DNA from: RYN-230 sp963770545
Lineage (GTDB): Bacteria; Actinomycetota; Actinomycetes; Streptosporangiales; Streptosporangiaceae
Assembly: GCA_963770545.1 (NCBI GenBank)
Contig: CAVYQF010000043.1
Coordinates: 496,001-560,000 of the forward strand
DNA length: 64,000 bases
Reading direction: 5' to 3'
Made by a program: the position numbers and the translations under genes. Shown here piece after piece: positions 26,766 to 35,472 of this stretch; the first letter of the stretch is position 1; each line of letters begins with the position of its first letter. The notes beneath the pieces were generated by a model. The model was not told the DNA's origin. It made no database searches and saw only the letters and a list, made by a program, of their open reading frames with translations.

Positions 26766-26809
26766 CTTATCCGGAACAAGCCCGCCGCTTATCGGGAGCA
26801 AGCCCGCCG
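26766..26809. repeat. Tandem 22-bp imperfect repeat, two copies
   Basis: The copies at 26766-26787 and 26788-26809 agree at 20 of 22 positions; each ends in CAAGCCCGCCG. They are followed by the 13-bp palindrome CAGATGACATCTG at 26812-26824. The position 65 bases after the regulator remnant suggests a control or recombination site. Confidence 0.6.
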
Positions 26810-26811
26810 GG

Positions 26812-26824
26812 CAGATGACATCTG
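26812..26824. promoter_or_regulatory. Palindrome CAGATG-A-CATCTG
   Basis: A perfect 6-1-6 palindrome next to the tandem repeat at 26766-26809. Possible operator for an unidentified regulator. The rest of 26703-27064 is AT-richer and encodes no recognisable protein. Confidence 0.35.
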
Positions 26825-27064
26825 TCACCGTCCTGGCCGTGCGTAGCTCACCACGCGCTCATGACGGTCGTCACTTGTCCTGACACTAATGCCCTGAGAT
26901 TCTCTTTGCGGCACCAGAAGCGGCTGGTGAACAGGAAGCCATATGCGCCGGAAGACTACAGATCGTATTTGACGATATTCACCGGTATTCATCGGTTTTG
27001 CGCGGGGGGCGTTTGCGGACAAGCGATACGAGTTGTTTTGCCTCGCTGACCCACTATTTTATGA

Positions 27065-27491
27065 TTCCGCGAACCGCAGGGGTGCGGCGGCCTGCGCGAC
27101 CTGGTCGAGCGGCTGGGCGGATACCGCGCGCATCTGGTCCCGGCCGCACTATCCGCGGGGGAACGCCAGCTCATCGCGCTGGCCCGGGCGTACCTCTCGC
27201 CGGCCAGGCTGGCCATCCTCGACGAGGCGACCAGCCATCTTGATCCCGTCGCCGCAGCGCACGCCGAGAGTGCGTTCGCCGCCCGGCCGGGCACCCTGAT
27301 CGTCATCGCGCACCGGATGAGCTCCGCTCCGGGCGGAACGGGTGCTCGTCCTGGATGGTTCCTGCGCCCGGATCGGCGATAACGCGACGCTGCTGGCCAC
27401 TTCGCCGCTGTACCGGGAGCTCGTCGGCCACTGGCAGGCCGGTCACCCCGCTCCGGGGCCGTCGCGGACCGGACCATCCGGGAGCTCTGAG
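27065..27491 (+). pseudogene. Remnant of an ABC exporter ATPase
   Basis: From about 27089 the frame reads GLRDLVERLGGYRAHLVP, then the ABC signature LSAGERQLIALARAYL, Walker B LAILDEATS, D-loop HLD and the switch His in IVIAHRM. After MSSA the frame breaks at about 27329, and the natural continuation (RAERVLVLDGS, LLATSPLYRELVGHW) is one frame away. The membrane domain and Walker A are absent upstream and no start codon is present in the first frame. It is the C-terminal third of a multidrug or peptide exporter ATPase. Confidence 0.7.
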
Positions 27492-27541
27492 GTTGACCAC
27501 CACGCCCCACGCCTTAGTTACCTCGCTCCGGCGGATAACCC

Positions 27542-28894
27542 TCACATGTTCCGGATGGCCTGCGCCGGGGACTCCACGCAGTCGGCGACGAAGCGCAGGA
27601 AGCCCCCGGCGGTGCCGCCGTCGCAGACCCGGTGATCGAAGGCGAGCGTGAGCTGGGTCAGCTGCCGGGCTACGATCTGGCCGCCGACGACCCACGGGCG
27701 CTCGATGATCCGGCCGATTCCCAGGATGGCCACCTCGGGATGATTGATGATGGCCGCCGAGCCGTCCACGCCGAACACGCCGTAGTTGTTGATCGTGAAC
27801 GTCCCGCCGGTCAGTTCGGCGGGACCGAGCTGGCCGTCCCGGGCGCGCTGGGTACGCTCCGCCAGCCTCAGCGAGAGCTCCTCAAGTGTGCAGCTTTGGG
27901 CGTCGGGCACGACCGGCACCATGAGGCCCCGGTCGGTCTGAGCCGCGAACCCCAGGTGGACCGCGGGGCCCAGCACGATCTCGTCGCCCTCGACCCGGGC
28001 GTTGAGCTCGGGATAGCGGCCCAGTCCGAGGATGGTGTATCTGGAAAACATCGCCAGCAGGCTGATCCTGGGGGCGGACTCGTCCGCGTTCAGGGCCGCG
28101 CGGAGCCTGATCAGCTCGGTGGCGTCAACGTCGACCCAGACCGTCGCTTCCGGGATCTCCCGCCGTGACCGGCTGAGCTTCTCCGCGACCGCTTTGCGCA
28201 CACCCCGTATCTGAATACGCGCCGGGCCGGCCGGACCGCTTTCCGGGATGCCGGGCGGCTGGGGCCCGGGGTCGGTCTCCGGCGCCGGTGACTGAGTTCC
28301 GCCACCGTGAGCCTCGATGGCCAGGTCGACGTCGTGGCGGGTGATCAGGCCGTCCCGGCCCGATCCCCGGATGGCCGTAACGTCCAGGCCGGCCTCCCGG
28401 GCCAGGCGCCTGACCAGCGGTGAGACGACGGCGACCCGGCCGCCAGGGCGGGGCGACTGACCGGCTGATCCGGGTGCACGGCGCCGCCGGCGGTCAGCGG
28501 AAGTGCCGTAGCCGATGAGGACGTTCCCGCTCTCGCCGTCATGGTGGCCGGCGTCGTGGCTGACGGCGGGGTCCGGCGTGGCGACGCCCGGCTCTGCGAA
28601 CGCAGTGGCGAGACGCCCGGCGCCCAGGTCATGGGCTGGTGATGTGCCGCGCTCGGCGTCTGCCCCGGCCACTGTGATCAGCGGCGCCCCGACGGCCAGG
28701 ACGTCGCCGGGCTCGCCATGAAGAGCTGTCACCCGGCCGGCGAAGGGGACCGGTACCTCGACCAGGGCCTTGGCCGTTTCCACCTCGACCACGGTCTGGT
28801 CGACGGCCACGACGTCGCCGGCCTGGACCCGCCAGCTGACGATCTCGGCTTCGGTGAGGCCCTCGCCGAGGTCGGGCAGCAGGAACGCGGGCAT
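27542..28894 (-). CDS. bkdC: Branched-chain alpha-keto acid dehydrogenase E2 (acyltransferase)
   Basis: A 450-residue E2. One N-terminal lipoyl domain with the lipoylation lysine in VEVETAKALVEVP (about 43), a Pro/Gly/Asp-rich linker, the E1/E3-binding domain VSPLVRRLAREAGLDVTAIRGSGRDGLITRHDV (about 157-190), and a catalytic acyltransferase domain ending with FDHRVCDGG, the HxxxDG active site. It transfers the branched acyl group from E1 to CoA. It is the last gene of a three-gene operon; its ATG follows the E1beta stop directly (TAGATG). No E3 gene is adjacent. Confidence 0.94.
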   Translation of the reverse strand: MPAFLLPDLGEGLTEAEIVSWRVQAGDVVAVDQTVVEVETAKALVEVPVPFAGRVTALHGEPGDVLAVGAPLITVAGADAERGTSPAHDLGAGRLATAFAEPGVATPDPAVSHDAGHHDGESGNVLIGYGTSADRRRRRAPGSAGQSPRPGGRVAVVSPLVRRLAREAGLDVTAIRGSGRDGLITRHDVDLAIEAHGGGTQSPAPETDPGPQPPGIPESGPAGPARIQIRGVRKAVAEKLSRSRREIPEATVWVDVDATELIRLRAALNADESAPRISLLAMFSRYTILGLGRYPELNARVEGDEIVLGPAVHLGFAAQTDRGLMVPVVPDAQSCTLEELSLRLAERTQRARDGQLGPAELTGGTFTINNYGVFGVDGSAAIINHPEVAILGIGRIIERPWVVGGQIVARQLTQLTLAFDHRVCDGGTAGGFLRFVADCVESPAQAIRNM

Positions 28895-29938
28895 CTAGCC
28901 CACCACCCTGGTGGCGGCGGTCTCGCGCCACTGGAGCTGGCTGATCGCGTCCAGGATCCGGTCAACGCTGGGCAGGTGATGCTGCTCCAGGTGCGGCGGA
29001 GGATAAGGAATGTCGAACCCGGTGACCCGCAGGATCGGGGCTTCGAGGTAGTGGAAGCACTGCTCAGACAGGCGCGCCGCCACCTCGGCGCCGTATCCGC
29101 AGAACCGGCTGGCCTCGTGGATCACGACGGCCCGGCCGGTCCGCCGGACCGAGGCGGTGACGGTGGCGTCGTCGAAGGGGGACAGGCTCCTCAGGTCGAT
29201 GACCTCGGCGCTGTAACCATGGTCCTGGGCCTCTTCGGCCGCGTCGAGCGCGGTGTGCACGGTGCCGCCGTAGGCGATGAGCGTGACATCGCTGCCCGGA
29301 CGGCGCACGACGGCCCGGTTCATTTCCGAGGCCGTGTGGTCCAGGACGGTGGTCTCCTTCGACCAGTAGCGGCGTTTGGGCTCGAGGAAGATGACGGGGT
29401 CGGGGCAGTCGATGGCCTGCCGCAGCAGCGCGTACGCGTCGCCGGGCGTGGCCGGGGTGACGACCCGCAGGCCCGCGGTATGGGTGTAGTAGGCCTCGGA
29501 CGAGTCGCAGTGGTGCTCGACCCCGCCGATGCCGCCGCCGTACGGGATCCGGATGACGATGGGCAGGCGGACACGTCCCCGGGTCCGGTTGCCCATCTTG
29601 GCCAGGTGGCTGGTGATCTGCTCGAACGCGGGGTAGGCGAACGCGTCGAACTGCATCTCGACCACGGGACGCAGGCCGTTCATGGCCATCCCGATGGCGG
29701 TGCCGACGATCCCGGACTCGGCCAGCGGGGTGTCGAACACCCGGGCCTCACCGAACGCGGCGGCCAGCCCGTCGGTCACCCGGAATACCCCGCCCAGGGC
29801 CCCGACGTCTTCGCCGAAGACCAGGACGGTCTCATCATCGCGGAGCGCGTCGGCCAGCGCCCGGTTCAGGGCGGCGGCCATGGTCACCGGGGACGCCGCG
29901 GCCGGCGTCCTGGTCTCACGCTCAGCCAGCGCCGTCAT
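28895..29938 (-). CDS. bkdB: 2-oxoisovalerate dehydrogenase E1 beta
   Basis: A 347-residue transketolase-like beta subunit: VLVFGEDVGALGGVFRVTDGL, VFDTPLAESGIVGTAIGMAMNGLRPVVEMQF, IPYGGGIGGVEHHCDSSEAYY and the C-terminal domain LIAYGGTVHTALDAAEEA, VIDLRSLSPFDDATV. The GGIGGVEHH wording is characteristic of branched-chain rather than pyruvate dehydrogenases. It forms the heterotetramer with E1alpha that decarboxylates keto acids from Val, Leu and Ile. The start overlaps the E1alpha stop by ATGA. Confidence 0.95.
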   Translation of the reverse strand: MTALAERETRTPAAASPVTMAAALNRALADALRDDETVLVFGEDVGALGGVFRVTDGLAAAFGEARVFDTPLAESGIVGTAIGMAMNGLRPVVEMQFDAFAYPAFEQITSHLAKMGNRTRGRVRLPIVIRIPYGGGIGGVEHHCDSSEAYYTHTAGLRVVTPATPGDAYALLRQAIDCPDPVIFLEPKRRYWSKETTVLDHTASEMNRAVVRRPGSDVTLIAYGGTVHTALDAAEEAQDHGYSAEVIDLRSLSPFDDATVTASVRRTGRAVVIHEASRFCGYGAEVAARLSEQCFHYLEAPILRVTGFDIPYPPPHLEQHHLPSVDRILDAISQLQWRETAATRVVG

Positions 29939-31068
29939 CGCACCTCCCCGGCCTCGTCGGCCAGTTCTTCCAGTTCGGCCGCCAGCCGGCGCTGTTGCCG
30001 GCGCAGCCCGGGCGTGGGCTCGGCGTAGACAAAGCGGAACAGGTCATCCGGGTCAGGGACCGCACCGCCGTTCATCCGCCGCCGCAGGTCCCCGGCCTGT
30101 GCCTCGGCCTCAGCGTCCAGGGCGGACAAGGCCGCGCCATCCAGCCGTCCCCGGCCGAGGAGATACTGCCTGATCCGCTTGACCGGGTCACGGTCGAGCC
30201 AGGTCCGCACCTCGGCCTCGGGCCGGTAGCGGGCGGCGTCGTCGGCGTTGGTGTGAGCTTCGATACGGTACGTGAGCGCCTCGATGAGGGTCGGCCCGCC
30301 GCCGCCGGCTGCCGAATCGACGGCCCGGCGGACGGCCGCGTACACCGCGGCCGGGTCGTTGCCGTCGACGAGCAGGCCGGGGATTCCGTAGCCGATTCCC
30401 TTGTGGGCCAGGGACGGGGCGGCGGTCTGCTTGGCTACCGGGACGCTGATGGCGTAGCCGTTGTTCTGCACGAAGAACACGACCGGCGAGTTCCAGACGG
30501 CGGCGAAGTTGAGCGCCGTGTGGGTATCGCCCTCGCTCGTCGCGCCGTCGCCCAGCATGACGAGGGCCACGGTGTCCTCGCCCTTGAGCCGGGCCGCGTG
30601 GGCGACCCCGACGGCATGCGGCGCGTTGGTCGCCAGCGGCGTGCACTGGGGGGCGACCCGGTGCAGGCACGGGTCGTATCCGCAGTGCCAGTCCCCCTGC
30701 AGCAGGGTCAGCACCTCGACCGGGTCGACGCCGCGGGCCACTATCGCCATCGAGTCGCGGTAGGTGGGGAACAGCCAGTCCTGTGGGCGCAGGGCGGCGG
30801 CGGCGCCGATCTCACCCGCTTCCTGACCCCGCGCCGAGGGATACACCGCCAGGCGGCCTTGCTTGGTCAGCGCCGTGGCCTGGGTGTCGAAGCGCCGGCC
30901 CAGCACCATCTGCCGGTGCAGCCCGGCCAGGACGTCGTCGTCCGGCATGTCCAGGCCGGTGGAATGAACGGGCTGGCCCTCGGGGTCCAGCAGCGCCAGC
31001 GGGGTCTCGGTCGGCAGCAGCCGCCGCTGCTTCGCCGAGCCGGGAACCGCATCGGTCACAGAGGTCAC
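29935..31068 (-). CDS. bkdA: 2-oxoisovalerate dehydrogenase E1 alpha
   Basis: A 377-residue alpha subunit with the thiamine-diphosphate motif GDGATSEGDTHTALNFAAVWNSPVVFFVQNN (about 174-204), substrate and subunit segments FPTYRDSMAIVARGV and RIEAHTNADDAARYR. First gene of the bkd operon. GTG start at 31068 with GAGGGGAG upstream. The pathway supplies branched acyl-CoA primers for branched fatty acids and degrades branched amino acids. An Lrp-type regulator is transcribed divergently. Confidence 0.95.
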   Translation of the reverse strand: MTSVTDAVPGSAKQRRLLPTETPLALLDPEGQPVHSTGLDMPDDDVLAGLHRQMVLGRRFDTQATALTKQGRLAVYPSARGQEAGEIGAAAALRPQDWLFPTYRDSMAIVARGVDPVEVLTLLQGDWHCGYDPCLHRVAPQCTPLATNAPHAVGVAHAARLKGEDTVALVMLGDGATSEGDTHTALNFAAVWNSPVVFFVQNNGYAISVPVAKQTAAPSLAHKGIGYGIPGLLVDGNDPAAVYAAVRRAVDSAAGGGGPTLIEALTYRIEAHTNADDAARYRPEAEVRTWLDRDPVKRIRQYLLGRGRLDGAALSALDAEAEAQAGDLRRRMNGGAVPDPDDLFRFVYAEPTPGLRRQQRRLAAELEELADEAGEVR

Positions 31069-31293
31069 GAGTCTCCCCTCGAGGGAAGGCGGCTATTAGG
31101 TAACTGTGCGTCCTGGTCGTGCCGAACGTCTAGTGTTCGCCAGGAATTCTGGACATAGTCACGAACCGAACGCAGTTTGGCAGACGAGCGGCTCCGAAGA
31201 TCCGCATTGCGGAGGTCCGGCTGGACAGATGGCCGGCGGACGGGATCAGGGCGCCAGGAGCGGAGGGATCAGAGCGCCGGCGAGCCCCGCTGG

Positions 31294-31316
31294 CAAATCT
31301 GTATGTCCATGATTTG
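31294..31316. promoter_or_regulatory. Candidate Lrp-type site in the bkd promoter region
   Basis: CAAAT and ATTTG form a 5-bp inverted repeat with a 13-base spacer, the AT-richest spot in the 297-base gap between bkdA and the divergent Lrp gene. Lrp proteins bind degenerate AT-rich dyads of this sort; the call is position-based. Confidence 0.35.
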
Positions 31317-31365
31317 TTCTTTGACGCAGACGATTGGCCCTGTGATCCGGAGGTAGCGTGATCTC

Positions 31366-31872
31366 ATGACATCCAGTTCGGCGGGCCACGAGGATCCGTC
31401 TGGACCGGCGCCCGTCCTCGACGATGTGGACCGGGCCATCGTGGCCCAGCTACGCGACGACGGCCGCATGTCCATGCGGGCCCTGGCGGCCACGCTGCAC
31501 ATCTCCCGCGCCGGGGCTTACACGCGCGTGCAGCGACTGGAAGAGGCCGGCGTGATCACCGGGTACACGGCCCAGATCGACCCCCAGCGCTACGGGTATG
31601 GCCTTTCGGCCTACGTGCACCTGAAGATTGCCCAGCCGGCCTGGAAACAGTTGCGGACGAGATTGCTGGCGGTCGCGGAAGTCGAGCACGCGGCGCTGGT
31701 GTCCGGGGACAGCGACATCGTGCTGCTGGTCCGGACCCGGGACATCGCGGCGCTCAGGCAACTGGTGCTGAACTCGTTCCAGAACATGCCCGAAGTGCTG
31801 TCCACCCAGACGGTGCTGATCTTCGACGAGCTGAGGAGCACCCGGCAGACTCCCGCCCCGTCCGCCGGGTGA
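31366..31872 (+). CDS. Lrp/AsnC-family regulator, probable bkd regulator
   Basis: A 168-residue feast/famine regulator. Helix-turn-helix at about 18-65 (VLDDVDRAIVAQLRDDGRMSMRALAATLHISRAGAYTRVQRLEEAGVI) and an RAM ligand domain (YGYGLSAYVHLKIAQP to VLSTQTVLIFDEL). Its position divergent from bkdABC matches the BkdR arrangement, where the regulator senses branched-chain amino acids and activates the operon. The 3' end has three near-identical 18-20 bp tandem repeats across the stop codon. Confidence 0.9.
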   Translation: MTSSSAGHEDPSGPAPVLDDVDRAIVAQLRDDGRMSMRALAATLHISRAGAYTRVQRLEEAGVITGYTAQIDPQRYGYGLSAYVHLKIAQPAWKQLRTRLLAVAEVEHAALVSGDSDIVLLVRTRDIAALRQLVLNSFQNMPEVLSTQTVLIFDELRSTRQTPAPSAG

Positions 31873-31920
31873 GCGGCAGCCGGCCGGGTGAGCGGCAGCG
31901 GCCCGCGTGAGCGGCAGCCA
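31864..31920. repeat. Three tandem 18-20 bp repeats at the Lrp gene end
   Basis: Units around GTGAGCGGCAGC recur at 31864-31882, 31883-31900 and 31901-31920, with a partial fourth. The Lrp stop codon lies in the first copy, so copy-number change would not alter the protein. Confidence 0.65.
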
Positions 31921-31933
31921 GCCCGGTACGCGG

Positions 31934-32542
31934 TCAGGCGCGCGGACGCAGGCCGTCGAACGCGAGAGCGGTCAGGGTGCGCGCGAGTTCATCGGCGGAC
32001 TGACCGCCGCGAGGCCGGAGCCATTCGGTCAGCGAGTTGACCATGCCGAACAGCAGCCGCGCGACGATGGCCGGGTCGGCGTCGGGGCGCAGATCGCCGT
32101 CGTTCATGGCCTCGGCCACGAGTTCGGCGACCAGGTGGTCGATCTGCCGGCGGCGGGCCATGGCCCGCCGTTCGACGTCGCTGTTTCCCCGGACCCGGAG
32201 CAGCAGCGTGACATAAGGCAGGCGGTCAACTAGAACCTGGACGCTGGTGCGCAGCAGCGTTTCCAGCCGCGCGACCGCCGGGCCGTCCAGGGCCCGGACG
32301 GCGGCCGCGGCCTCTTCCAGGCCAGCCAGGGCCCGGTCGAGTGCGAGCCCCAGGATCGCCTCCTTGCTCTCGACGTGATGGTAGATGGACGACTTGCTGA
32401 TGCCGAGCCGCCGCGACAGGTCTTCCATGCTGGTGCCGTCGTAGCCCTGCTCATTGAAGACCGCAACGCAGGTTTCCAGCACGGTGGACACGTCATGACG
32501 GGGCCGTGGGCGCTCGCGGGCCAGGGCGGTCTTGTCACCCAC
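31934..32542 (-). CDS. TetR-family regulator, PaaR-like by context
   Basis: A 202-residue TetR protein. N-terminal helix-turn-helix: VLETCVAVFNEQGYDGTSMEDLSRRLGISKSSIYHHVESKEAIL; the remainder is the all-helical ligand domain. GTG 32542 lies inside the upstream enoyl-CoA hydratase gene's last codons (8-base overlap), so both are made from one transcript. Divergence from paaZABCDE and the palindrome at 33342-33355 make it the likely phenylacetyl-CoA-responsive repressor of the paa genes. Confidence 0.88.
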   Translation of the reverse strand: MGDKTALARERPRPRHDVSTVLETCVAVFNEQGYDGTSMEDLSRRLGISKSSIYHHVESKEAILGLALDRALAGLEEAAAAVRALDGPAVARLETLLRTSVQVLVDRLPYVTLLLRVRGNSDVERRAMARRRQIDHLVAELVAEAMNDGDLRPDADPAIVARLLFGMVNSLTEWLRPRGGQSADELARTLTALAFDGLRPRA

Positions 32543-33323
32543 GGCCGCGGAACTCCGGCTGCCGCTTGGCCAGGAACGCGTCCACCGCGCCCTGGTGGTC
32601 AGTGGTCGCGCCCAGCGCGGCCTGGTCCCGGGCCTCCGCGGCCAGCACGTCGGGCCAGGGAGAGGCCCACGCCTGCCTGATAGCCCGCTTGGCCGCCGCA
32701 TAGGCCAGGGTCGGCCCGGCCGCCAGATCGGTGGCCACGCCCTGGGCGGTGGCGGCCAGATCGCTCGCGGGCACCAGCCGGCCGACGATCCCCCAGCTCA
32801 GCGCGTCCTCGGCGGTGAACGGTGTGGGCAGCATGATGAGCTCGCTGGCCCGCGCGGTCCCGACCGCCCGCGCCAGGGAGGCGGACAGCCCGGAATCCGG
32901 GGTCAGCCCGATGCCGGTGAACGCGGTGGTGAACCGGGCCTCGTGCGCAGCGATCCGCAGGTCGCAGGCGAGCGCGAGGCCGAGCCCGGCCCCGGCGCAG
33001 GTGCCGTTGATCGCGGCCAGCACCGGCTTGGCCATCGTGGCCAGCGCGGTGATCAGCGGGTTGTAGTGCGCGGCGATAGTGTCGAAGGCGTCCGCACCGC
33101 TCTCGCGCAGCGCGTCCGCGTGCTCGCGCAGGTCCTGGCCGGCGGTGAAGACTCGGCCGGTGCCGGTGAGCACCACGGCGCGGACGTCGTCATCGCCCGC
33201 GGCCTCGGTGACGGCGTCCAGCAGCATCTGCTTGGCCGCCAGGCCGAGGGAGGGGGTTGTCATCGTGACCGTCGCGACCGCCCCGTCAACGCCGTAGGTC
33301 ACCGGTCCCTGGTGTGCATCCAC
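32535..33323 (-). CDS. Enoyl-CoA hydratase/isomerase, PaaG-like
   Basis: A 262-residue crotonase-fold enzyme. Oxyanion-hole segments are VFTAGQDL and INGTCAGAGLGLALACDLRIAA; FTTAFTGIGLTPDSGLSASLARAVG is typical of PaaG-type isomerases, where the aspartate in PDSG is catalytic. PaaG converts the ring epoxide of phenylacetyl-CoA to the oxepin form. Location beside paaZABCDE supports this, although ordinary enoyl-CoA hydratase activity cannot be excluded. GTG start at 33323. Confidence 0.85.
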   Translation of the reverse strand: MDAHQGPVTYGVDGAVATVTMTTPSLGLAAKQMLLDAVTEAAGDDDVRAVVLTGTGRVFTAGQDLREHADALRESGADAFDTIAAHYNPLITALATMAKPVLAAINGTCAGAGLGLALACDLRIAAHEARFTTAFTGIGLTPDSGLSASLARAVGTARASELIMLPTPFTAEDALSWGIVGRLVPASDLAATAQGVATDLAAGPTLAYAAAKRAIRQAWASPWPDVLAAEARDQAALGATTDHQGAVDAFLAKRQPEFRGRG

Positions 33324-33341
33324 CGGGGCACGTTACCATGT

Positions 33342-33355
33342 ACCGAACGTTCGGT
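33342..33355. promoter_or_regulatory. Perfect palindrome ACCGAACGTTCGGT, probable PaaR operator
   Basis: A 14-bp perfect palindrome centred in the 115-base gap between the divergent enoyl-CoA hydratase/TetR unit and paaZ. It fits the core ACCG-NN-CG-NN-CGGT described for the Corynebacterium TetR-type PaaR regulator. One site here could control both directions. Confidence 0.7.
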
Positions 33356-33438
33356 CGGGAAGCTGCCCGGTCGGCAGCGGCCTGGCTGGCAGCGCCGCAG
33401 GCCGGAACGCGGCCGCACGGAACGGACGGAGCTGGCAG

Positions 33439-35472
33439 ATGGTGCTGGGCAGTTACGTAAATGGGTCCTGGACGACACCCTCGGCCGAGGGCGCGCCGTT
33501 GCTGGACGCCGTCACCGGGGAGCAGGTCGCCACGATCTCCTCGGCCGGCATCGACATGCACGCCGCACTCAGGTATGGCCGGGCGGCCGGTGGCCCCGCG
33601 CTGCGCGGACTCACCTTCCACGAGCGGGCCGCGATCCTGAAGTCGGTGGGCCAGTTCCTGCGCGAGCACCGGCCCGAGCTGTACGCCCTGTCGGCCCGTA
33701 CGGGCGCGACGCTGTCCGACGCCCGGTTCGACGTGGACGGCGGGCTCGGCGTGCTGGCCAGCTACGCCAGCCAGGGCCGCCGGGAACTGCCGGACGACAC
33801 GATCCTGATCGACGGCGACGCAGCGCCGCTGGGCAAGGGCGGCCAGTTCCTGGGCCAGCACATCCTCACCCCCCGCCACGGAGTCGCGGTCCAGATCAAC
33901 GCGTTCAACTTCCCGGTGTGGGGACCGCTGGAGAAGTTCGCGCCCGCCTTCCTGGCCGGCGTCCCGAGCCTGATCAAGCCGGCCAGTTCCACCGCCTACC
34001 TGACCGCCCGGCTGGTCGGGCTCATCGTGGAGTCCGGGCTGCTGCCCGAGGGGTCGTTGCAGCTGATCTGCGGCAGCGCCGGGGACCTGCTCGACCATCT
34101 CACCGATCAGGATCTGCTATCGTTCACCGGCTCGGCGTCTACCGCCCAGCGGCTGCGGACCAACCCCACGGTGGTCGCGCGGTCCGTCCGGTTCAACGCG
34201 GAGGCCGACTCGCTCAACTGCTCGATCCTCGGCCCGGACGCGGGCCCCGGCAGCCCTGAGTTCGATCTGTACGTCAGGCAGCTGGTGACCGAGATGACCG
34301 TCAAGGCGGGGCAGAAATGTACCGCGATCCGCCGCGCCCTGGTGCCCGAGTCCCTGCTGGACGCGGTCGCTGAGGCCGCTTCGGCCCGGCTCGCCAAGGT
34401 CGTGGTGGGCGACCCGGCCGACGAAACGGTGCGGATGGGCGCACTGGCCAGCCTCGGGCAGCGCGACGAGGTCCGCCGCTCGCTCAAGGTCCTGCTCTCG
34501 GCCGGAACGGCCGTATTCGGCGATCCCGAGCGTGTTGACGTGGTCGGGGCGGACCCCGACCGGGGCGCGTTCATGTCCCCGGTGCTGATCCGCGCGCAGG
34601 ACTCCGGCCGGGCCGAGCCGCACGAAGTGGAGGCGTTCGGGCCGGTGAGCACCCTGATCGGCTACCGTGACACCGCGCACGTGATCGAGCTGGCCGCCCG
34701 GGGGCTGGGCAGCCTGGCCGGATCCATCGTCACCGGGGACGCCGGGTTCGCCCGTGACGTCGTACTCGGCGTCGCGCCCTGGCACGGCCGGCTGCTCGTC
34801 CTCGACTCTGACGATGCGCCCGAATCCACCGGGCACGGCTCTCCGCTGCCCGTGCTGGTGCACGGCGGCCCGGGCCGGGCCGGCGGGGGCGAGGAGCTGG
34901 GCGGCCTCCGGGCGGTCGCGCACCACATGCAGCGCACCGCGGTCCAGGCCAGCCCGCGCGTGCTGGCCAGGATCACCGGCCGGTGGGTGCCGGGCAGCGA
35001 GCGCAGTACAGACGGCACGCATCCCTTCCGGAAACCGCTCTCGCAGCTGCGCGTCGGCGACTGCGTGGTCGCCGGGCCGCGGACGGTGACCGCGGCGGAC
35101 ATCGCGCATTTCGCCGAGTTCACCGGGGACACCTTCTACGCCCACACCGACGCCGAGGCCGCGGCGCGCAACCCGTTCTTCGACGGCATCGTGGCCCACG
35201 GCTACCTGGTCCTGTCGCTGGCGGCCGGCCTGTTCGTCGACCCCGACCCCGGGCCGGTGCTGGCCAACTACGGCCTGGACAACCTGCGCTTCCTGACCCC
35301 GGTCTACCCGGGAGACGAGCTGACCGTGACCCTGACCTGCAAGGCGATTACCCCGCGGGGCGGCAGCGAGCACGGCGAGGTCCGCTGGGACGCCGAGGTC
35401 ACCAAGCAGGACGGCTCGCCGGCCGCCCGCTACGACGTGCTCACCATGGTGGCGAAGGAGTGGCCGCAATGA
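33439..35472 (+). CDS. paaZ: PaaZ: oxepin-CoA hydrolase / semialdehyde dehydrogenase
   Basis: A 677-residue bifunctional enzyme. Residues 1-520 are an aldehyde dehydrogenase (INAFNFPVWGPLEKFAPAFLAG, SFTGSASTAQRL, NAEADSLN with the general-base Glu, and GQKCTAIR with the nucleophilic Cys). Residues 540-677 are a MaoC-type hydratase (TAADIAHFAEFTGDTFYAHTD, NPFFDGIVAHGYLVLSLAAGLF, YGLDNLRFL). It opens the oxepin-CoA ring and oxidises the resulting aldehyde. GGAG precedes the ATG; the stop overlaps paaA by ATGA. Confidence 0.96.
   Translation: MVLGSYVNGSWTTPSAEGAPLLDAVTGEQVATISSAGIDMHAALRYGRAAGGPALRGLTFHERAAILKSVGQFLREHRPELYALSARTGATLSDARFDVDGGLGVLASYASQGRRELPDDTILIDGDAAPLGKGGQFLGQHILTPRHGVAVQINAFNFPVWGPLEKFAPAFLAGVPSLIKPASSTAYLTARLVGLIVESGLLPEGSLQLICGSAGDLLDHLTDQDLLSFTGSASTAQRLRTNPTVVARSVRFNAEADSLNCSILGPDAGPGSPEFDLYVRQLVTEMTVKAGQKCTAIRRALVPESLLDAVAEAASARLAKVVVGDPADETVRMGALASLGQRDEVRRSLKVLLSAGTAVFGDPERVDVVGADPDRGAFMSPVLIRAQDSGRAEPHEVEAFGPVSTLIGYRDTAHVIELAARGLGSLAGSIVTGDAGFARDVVLGVAPWHGRLLVLDSDDAPESTGHGSPLPVLVHGGPGRAGGGEELGGLRAVAHHMQRTAVQASPRVLARITGRWVPGSERSTDGTHPFRKPLSQLRVGDCVVAGPRTVTAADIAHFAEFTGDTFYAHTDAEAAARNPFFDGIVAHGYLVLSLAAGLFVDPDPGPVLANYGLDNLRFLTPVYPGDELTVTLTCKAITPRGGSEHGEVRWDAEVTKQDGSPAARYDVLTMVAKEWPQ

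Noticed and set aside
26861..27049. 62-residue frame in the AT-richer island
   Set aside because: No ribosome binding site or known relatives; kept only as part of the island description.
31864..31920. Tandem repeats considered as a CRISPR array
   Set aside because: Units are directly adjacent with no spacers and only three copies.
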